A DNA stretch of 64,000 nucleotides from assembly GCF_015082335.1 (NCBI RefSeq), contig NZ_BLRL01000001.1:248001-312000 (forward strand), in the 5' to 3' direction. The notes under the pieces were generated by a model that was given only the letters and a program-made list of their open reading frames with translations, did not search any database and was not told the origin of the DNA. This DNA is from Moritella sp. F3. GTDB lineage: Bacteria; Pseudomonadota; Gammaproteobacteria; Enterobacterales; Moritellaceae. Below are positions 60,530 to 64,000 of this stretch, piece after piece; positions within the stretch are counted from its first letter, which is position 1, and each line of letters starts with the position of its first letter. The position numbers and the translations under genes were made by a program.

Positions 60530-60870
60530 ACACTTCCTTTTTTGACTACTTTGTAAAACGTTGCTTAATATGAACGGTAAGAAGAAAAACAAGACGCCTA
60601 TGGTTTGCGTCGTTCATAATGAATTACACATCTTTGACCTACCAGTGATACTAACCAACAGCATCACTATTGAATAATATCTTATTTTATTTATCTTTAT
60701 GAACAACACTTTATCAACTTAATACAGCAAGGTAAACGAACGATAGGGATTAAAACCAAATTGATAATTTACGGTATCAGGGTCAGAAACAGTCATCTTG
60801 AATACGTCTTAAATATGTTAAAGCATTCTGTTAGAATAATAGGTTATTGATTAAAGAATACTGAGTCAGC
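60530..60870. promoter_or_regulatory. Divergent intergenic region upstream of the DEAD-box helicase
   Basis: This 341-bp stretch lies between the VOC gene and the plus-strand helicase and should contain both promoters. Short GACGC/GCGTC arms at about 60581-60603 form a hairpin. A possible -10 TAGAAT lies near 60833. No complete attC was found; the AGCAACGTTTTAC stretch upstream of the VOC gene may be a degraded core site. Confidence 0.35.
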
Positions 60871-62064
60871 ATGTCAGAGTTTAAAGAATTTTCACTTTTA
60901 GAGTCAATTATTGACCGCGTTAGTCTTAAAGGCTATAAACAGCCCACACCAATCCAAAAAGAATGTATCCCTGCGCTTATTAATGGGCATGATCTTCTGG
61001 GTATAGCGCAAACGGGAACAGGAAAAACGGCGGCCTTTTCACTGCCTATTATCAATAATTTTGGCCGCAATAAAATAGATGTCAAAGCTAAGAGCACGCG
61101 TTCACTCATACTTACTCCCACGAGAGAGCTTGCTTCGCAAATAATGCAAAACATTGATGACTACGCTGATGGTTTAGGGCTTAAAACTAAAGTTGTTTAT
61201 GGTGGTGTAGGAAGACAAACTCAAGTTGACTCTATCGCGCTTGGACTTGATATTTTAGTGGCGACCCCAGGCAGGTTATTGGATTTAATTAAAACCGGCG
61301 ATATTAATTTTAATGCGTTAGAAGTATTCGTATTAGATGAAGCAGACACAATGCTTGATATGGGGTTCTTTAAGGATGTTCAACGCATCATATCTAAACT
61401 GCCAAAACACCGACAAACACTCTTGTTTTCAGCAACTATGCCTGCTGAAATAGAAATACTTGCACAGGCAATTTTAACGGAACCAACAAAGGTTCAAATT
61501 GCGGCAGAAACGGTGACTATCGATTTGATTAATCAAAGTGTATACCATCTTGAAAAATCGAATAAAGTACCTTTGCTGTTTGATATCCTGAAACAATCTG
61601 ATTATAAAAAAGTGCTAATCTTTTGTAAAACAAAGCCAGGCGCTGACATCATAGTTCAAGCTCTAGAAGAAGCATCCATCACTGCAGCTAGCCTTCACAG
61701 TGGTAAAACACAAGCAGCGAGAGAAGAAGCGTTACAACAGTTTAAAGATGCTCATTTAAGAGTACTAGTGGCTACTGATGTTGCTGCTCGTGGCATTGAC
61801 GTTGATAATATTACTTTAGTCATTAACTATAACCTACCTGAAGATCCAAGAAACTACATACACCGTATAGGGCGAACTGCGCGTGCAGGGAAAAGTGGCA
61901 TGGCCATTTCATTTGCTGTCAAAAATGATATCGAGCTATTAAAGAGTATTGAAAAAAGCATTGGGCAAGCTATACCTGTTATTACAGAACAGCTTTTCCA
62001 TAAAGAATTTGCAGCAGCGCCTAAAAAAGCCAAAAAAAAGGTTAAAAAAAGAAATAGAAGATAA
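60871..62064 (+). CDS. DEAD-box RNA helicase, RhlE-like
   Basis: A 397-residue ATP-dependent RNA helicase. Q motif TPIQ (26-29), P-loop AQTGTGKT (46-53), DEAD (156-159), SAT (187-189) and HRIGRTARAG (about 330-339) are all present. A basic lysine/arginine-rich tail ends the protein (KKAKKKVKKRNRR). Closest to the RhlE group by layout; the exact paralogue is not assigned. It is the only plus-strand gene in its neighbourhood. An inverted repeat follows the stop codon. Confidence 0.9.
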   Translation: MSEFKEFSLLESIIDRVSLKGYKQPTPIQKECIPALINGHDLLGIAQTGTGKTAAFSLPIINNFGRNKIDVKAKSTRSLILTPTRELASQIMQNIDDYADGLGLKTKVVYGGVGRQTQVDSIALGLDILVATPGRLLDLIKTGDINFNALEVFVLDEADTMLDMGFFKDVQRIISKLPKHRQTLLFSATMPAEIEILAQAILTEPTKVQIAAETVTIDLINQSVYHLEKSNKVPLLFDILKQSDYKKVLIFCKTKPGADIIVQALEEASITAASLHSGKTQAAREEALQQFKDAHLRVLVATDVAARGIDVDNITLVINYNLPEDPRNYIHRIGRTARAGKSGMAISFAVKNDIELLKSIEKSIGQAIPVITEQLFHKEFAAAPKKAKKKVKKRNRR

Positions 62065-62088
62065 GGATGTAAATATAGCGATAAACGC

Positions 62089-62136
62089 GCGTTCAGTACT
62101 TAATACTTGTCACCATAAATATTAACTACTGAACGC
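62089..62136. terminator. 17-bp inverted repeat after the DEAD-box gene
   Basis: Arms GCGTTCAGTACTTAATA and its complement with one mismatch are separated by 14 nt. It follows the helicase stop and precedes the converging Dabb gene, without a T-run. It may terminate transcription from both sides. Confidence 0.5.
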
Positions 62137-62206
62137 CCTGTTGTATTTATATGCCTAATATTAAATTTTACTCCCAAATCATTGGCTTGCTAGCAGCGAA
62201 AAAACG

Positions 62207-62503
62207 TTAAGCCTGATAATCAAAAACAATGATATCTTCGATTAATGGTCTAAAAACGTCTTTCAACGCTTCGTGTTCAGGATGTGGAAGATAATTTTGC
62301 CTGCCATTTTCATCAGTAAATGTCATTAATACTGAATGTGTATACCCTTTATTTTTACCTTCAGGGCTATCATTTACACCCCACTCTACTGAAACTACAC
62401 CCTCAACTTTCTCAGGCATAGATTCAAATAAGGATTTCAACTTCACTATTTCAGATACTTCTGAGTACTCTTTGAATTTTATAAGTAAAACATGTCTAAT
62501 CAT
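62207..62503 (-). CDS. Dabb family stress-responsive alpha/beta-barrel protein
   Basis: A 98-residue protein with MIRHVLLIKFKEYSEVSEIV, then VSVEWGVNDSPEGKNKGYTH and MTFTDENGRQNYLPHPEH, the Dabb pattern of small dimeric ferredoxin-like barrels. The substrate is unknown. GGGAG precedes the ATG. It is followed upstream by the ABM gene 46 bp away. Confidence 0.88.
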   Translation of the reverse strand: MIRHVLLIKFKEYSEVSEIVKLKSLFESMPEKVEGVVSVEWGVNDSPEGKNKGYTHSVLMTFTDENGRQNYLPHPEHEALKDVFRPLIEDIIVFDYQA

Positions 62504-62549
62504 TCATTCCCTCCTAGCAACTAATACCCCATTAAAGGGGAATTACTGG

Positions 62550-62891
62550 TTATATGCCGTAATCTCGCTCTACTTTTGATATACGCACTTTAAAAGACTC
62601 ATACCAAGACTTACGTCCAGTTTTTTGAGCTTCTAAATGCTCAGAGTTTGCTTTCCACCTTTTAATTGAATCAAGATCAGCCCAGTAAGAAACAGTTATA
62701 CCTACATCTTCTCTTGCTGACTCCACACCCAAAAATCCAGATTGTTGTGCTGCTAGCACAGTCATTCTATTGGCCATTTCACCATAGCCATTTTCACCTT
62801 CTGTTCGTGTAGATGTGAATATGACAGCATAATATGGTGGTTTAGGCGTATCAGCGATAACGGACATTGGTGCTCCTAGGTATATAGACAT
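62550..62891 (-). CDS. Antibiotic biosynthesis monooxygenase (ABM) domain protein
   Basis: A 113-residue ferredoxin-like ABM protein: PYYAVIFTSTRTEGENGYGE, MTVLAAQQSGFLGVESARE, ISYW-type VSYWADLDSIKRWKANSEH. Members are small oxidases or heme-degrading or signalling proteins. Two ATGs are possible (62891 with GAGGAG, and 62867 with TAGGAG). It is co-directional with the Dabb gene. Confidence 0.87.
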   Translation of the reverse strand: MSIYLGAPMSVIADTPKPPYYAVIFTSTRTEGENGYGEMANRMTVLAAQQSGFLGVESAREDVGITVSYWADLDSIKRWKANSEHLEAQKTGRKSWYESFKVRISKVERDYGI

Positions 62892-62984
62892 AATGACTCC
62901 TCACGAGAGTTAGTTTTTATTGGCATGAACCTCTGTGTTTTACTTGACGTCGGGAGTCATACTAACGCCGTCTTAAATGCTTTA

Positions 62985-63419
62985 TTATGCGCGTACTAAT
63001 TGGTGACGCATTTCTATTAATTGATGCTCACCAACAACTTCTACTTCTTGGATAAATTCAAAACCAAATCTTTCATAGTAGCTTCGCAAATAGCCGTGAG
63101 CATGAATTTCTATAGATCTTACACCTTTCTGATTAGCATGTTCCATTAATGCTTTCACTACAACTGAGGCAATACCACAACCTCGATAAGCATCAAGCAC
63201 TGCAACTCTAGCCATGACCGAAGAACCATCAGTATTAGTAACCAAGCGAGCAGTTGCTACAGGTCGCTCAACTTCCATAACAAGGGCGTGTTCTGACACA
63301 CTATCTAGACCGTCAAGATCCAACTCACTTGGAATATTTTGCTCGACAGTAAATACTTGATAACGAATAGCTTGGGCCTTTTCTATGAGCTCAGCGGACT
63401 TTCCAATAGTAACTTCCAT
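62985..63419 (-). CDS. GNAT family N-acetyltransferase
   Basis: A 144-residue acetyltransferase from the ATG at 63419 (AAAGGAAG upstream). The acetyl-CoA loop VLDAYRGCGIASVVVKALME (about 75-94) contains R-x-x-G-x-G/A. The frame opens with TIGKSAELIEKAQAIRYQVF, as in YjcF/ElaA-like proteins. The gene begins directly after an attC-like site, as expected for a cassette gene. Confidence 0.85.
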   Translation of the reverse strand: MEVTIGKSAELIEKAQAIRYQVFTVEQNIPSELDLDGLDSVSEHALVMEVERPVATARLVTNTDGSSVMARVAVLDAYRGCGIASVVVKALMEHANQKGVRSIEIHAHGYLRSYYERFGFEFIQEVEVVGEHQLIEMRHQLVRA

Positions 63420-63437
63420 GCCAACTTCCTTTAAACA

Positions 63438-63556
63438 CATAACGATTCAATAAGGGATAAGCTAACGCAATACCTAAGCAATTGCAGCCACCTTAAACAC
63501 TAAAACCCACACATACTAAAATGCCACCGTTGCGAATCCCTCTTAAACAACTTGCT
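63438..63556 (-). other. attC-like site (integron cassette recombination site)
   Basis: Read on the minus strand, the first half contains TTTAAGAGGGATTCGCAACG then GTGGCATTTT. It resembles, from memory, the first half of Vibrio attC repeats (AAGAGGGACTGTCAACGC then GTGGC). The second half ends CCCTTATTGAATCGTTATG, resembling CCCCTTAGGCGGGCGTTA. The AGGGAT and ATCCCT pair and the CAACG and CGTT pair fit the imperfect arms. It separates yqfB from the next GNAT gene, whose ATG follows closely. Confidence 0.55.
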
Positions 63557-63595
63557 ACGTGCGTGGCTCATGAGGGCTTAGAACTTTCAGATATA

Positions 63596-63907
63596 TCACC
63601 CAACGACTTTAAAGCTGATAAAGTACAGACTATTTTCTGTTGGATAGATCTTACGTAAGATCCATTTGAGTATAAAAACAAATGGTAGATTCTCAGCTTT
63701 TGCATGCATTCTATGTAGTTGATCAAACTCCACATACTCAATACCAAGTATTTCTAGCTTACAAATCTTTCGATTGTCTTCATGAGCAAAAGCCTCCACT
63801 ACCTGCCCAACAGAGTAATGACTCTCTAATTCATCACGAATCGTTGCAGTCTTTTTACCTGATAGGATTTGACGCTCCATCCTTGCAAAAAATGTGATTT
63901 TATCCAA
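63596..63907 (-). CDS. yqfB: YqfB-like ASCH-domain N4-acetylcytidine amidohydrolase
   Basis: A 103-residue ASCH protein matching E. coli YqfB, an N(4)-acetylcytidine amidohydrolase. DKITFFARMERQILSGKKTA and TIRDELESHYSVGQVVEAF mirror YqfB ITFFQRF and TIRDESESHF. The motif Lys/Thr/Glu residues of the YqfB active site (K in GKKTA, T in TIRDE, E in RDELES) are present. The TTG start lies 9 bp from AGG. It looks like a captured single gene between two attC-like sites. Confidence 0.9.
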   Translation of the reverse strand: MDKITFFARMERQILSGKKTATIRDELESHYSVGQVVEAFAHEDNRKICKLEILGIEYVEFDQLHRMHAKAENLPFVFILKWILRKIYPTENSLYFISFKVVG

Positions 63908-63944
63908 TGAATTACGCCTACTTTCTTACTGATTAGTCCAAGTA

Positions 63945-64000
63945 CACAACGCCTTATTCAGAGGCAAAAAATAGTTGGTTAAAATAAGCGACGCAGGAGC
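63945..64000 (-). other. Partial attC-like site at the right edge
   Basis: Minus-strand sequence GCTCCTGCGTCGCTTATTTT then AACCAACTATTTTTTGCCTC and TGAATAAGGCGTTGTG has the layout of the 3' half of an attC site, ending in a core GCGTTG. The 5' half would lie beyond the window. It would belong to the cassette upstream of yqfB. Confidence 0.5.

Noticed and set aside
62504..62549. Hairpin CCCCTTTAATGGGG between ABM and Dabb genes as an attC site
   Set aside because: Only one short stem; the arms and the two core sites needed for attC are missing, and both genes have ribosome-binding sites here.
62892..62984. GGCGTTAGT and the ATGACTCC/GGAGTCAT arms as an attC site
   Set aside because: The core is present but no matching second core or arm lies at the right distance; the repeat overlaps the ABM ribosome-binding region. 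It may be a degraded site, but is not supported.

Overview
The window looks like chromosomal DNA of a marine, probably cold-adapted gammaproteobacterium. The base composition is AT-rich. The proteins resemble those of the Moritella / Shewanella / Psychromonas / Vibrio group, and the gene orders msbA-lpxK-ycaR-kdsB, bioA/bioBFCD and punC/punR are those of Enterobacteria-like genomes. Genus Moritella is my best guess, by inference only. No rRNA, tRNA, CRISPR array or complete transposon was seen.

About 1-47 kb is ordinary core genome. It opens with the 3' part of a sodium/solute symporter. Next is the lipid A/KDO block msbA-lpxK-ycaR-kdsB. It is followed by an RND (MMPL-type) exporter operon with a YCF48-like beta-propeller protein and an AraC regulator. 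A complete biotin locus follows, with bioA divergent from bioBFCD across a BirA-type operator that overlaps the bioA start. Then come asnS and a lipid-storage/lipolysis group (esterase, wax-ester synthase/DGAT-like protein, PHA-granule-type protein, LRAT/NlpC-fold protein, nitroreductase, fadH). After these are sppA, ansA, the divergent punC/punR pair, a large DUF748 protein, pepT, purT, a CNT nucleoside transporter, a LysR regulator, fadD, a lipoprotein lipase and a zinc phospholipase C-like secreted protein.

About 46.7-64 kb is different. It is a run of small, mostly minus-strand, single-function genes: GNAT, PhyH, YkgJ, two GFA proteins, two hexapeptide acetyltransferases, two PhzF proteins, a CatB-type chloramphenicol acetyltransferase, GST, an alpha/beta hydrolase, three VOC proteins, an Asp/Glu racemase, Dabb, ABM and YqfB. 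Several families occur two or three times. Broken genes (an MBL-fold hydrolase and a WSGK-motif protein) and a 38-residue zinc-ribbon ORF lie among them, and a plus-strand DEAD-box helicase interrupts the run. Between yqfB and the next GNAT gene, and again at the right edge, are sequences resembling integron attC sites. I read the right-hand end as the start, or a decayed flank, of a chromosomal integron cassette array in minus orientation, with the integrase expected beyond position 64000. The attC-like sites and the gene content are visible; the integron interpretation is inference.

The visible functional links are lipid A/KDO supply (msbA operon), biotin made under BirA control, neutral-lipid turnover (WS/DGAT, lipases, fadD, fadH), nucleoside traffic (punC, CNT transporter, purT) and a variable right-hand region of detoxification and small-molecule-modifying enzymes.
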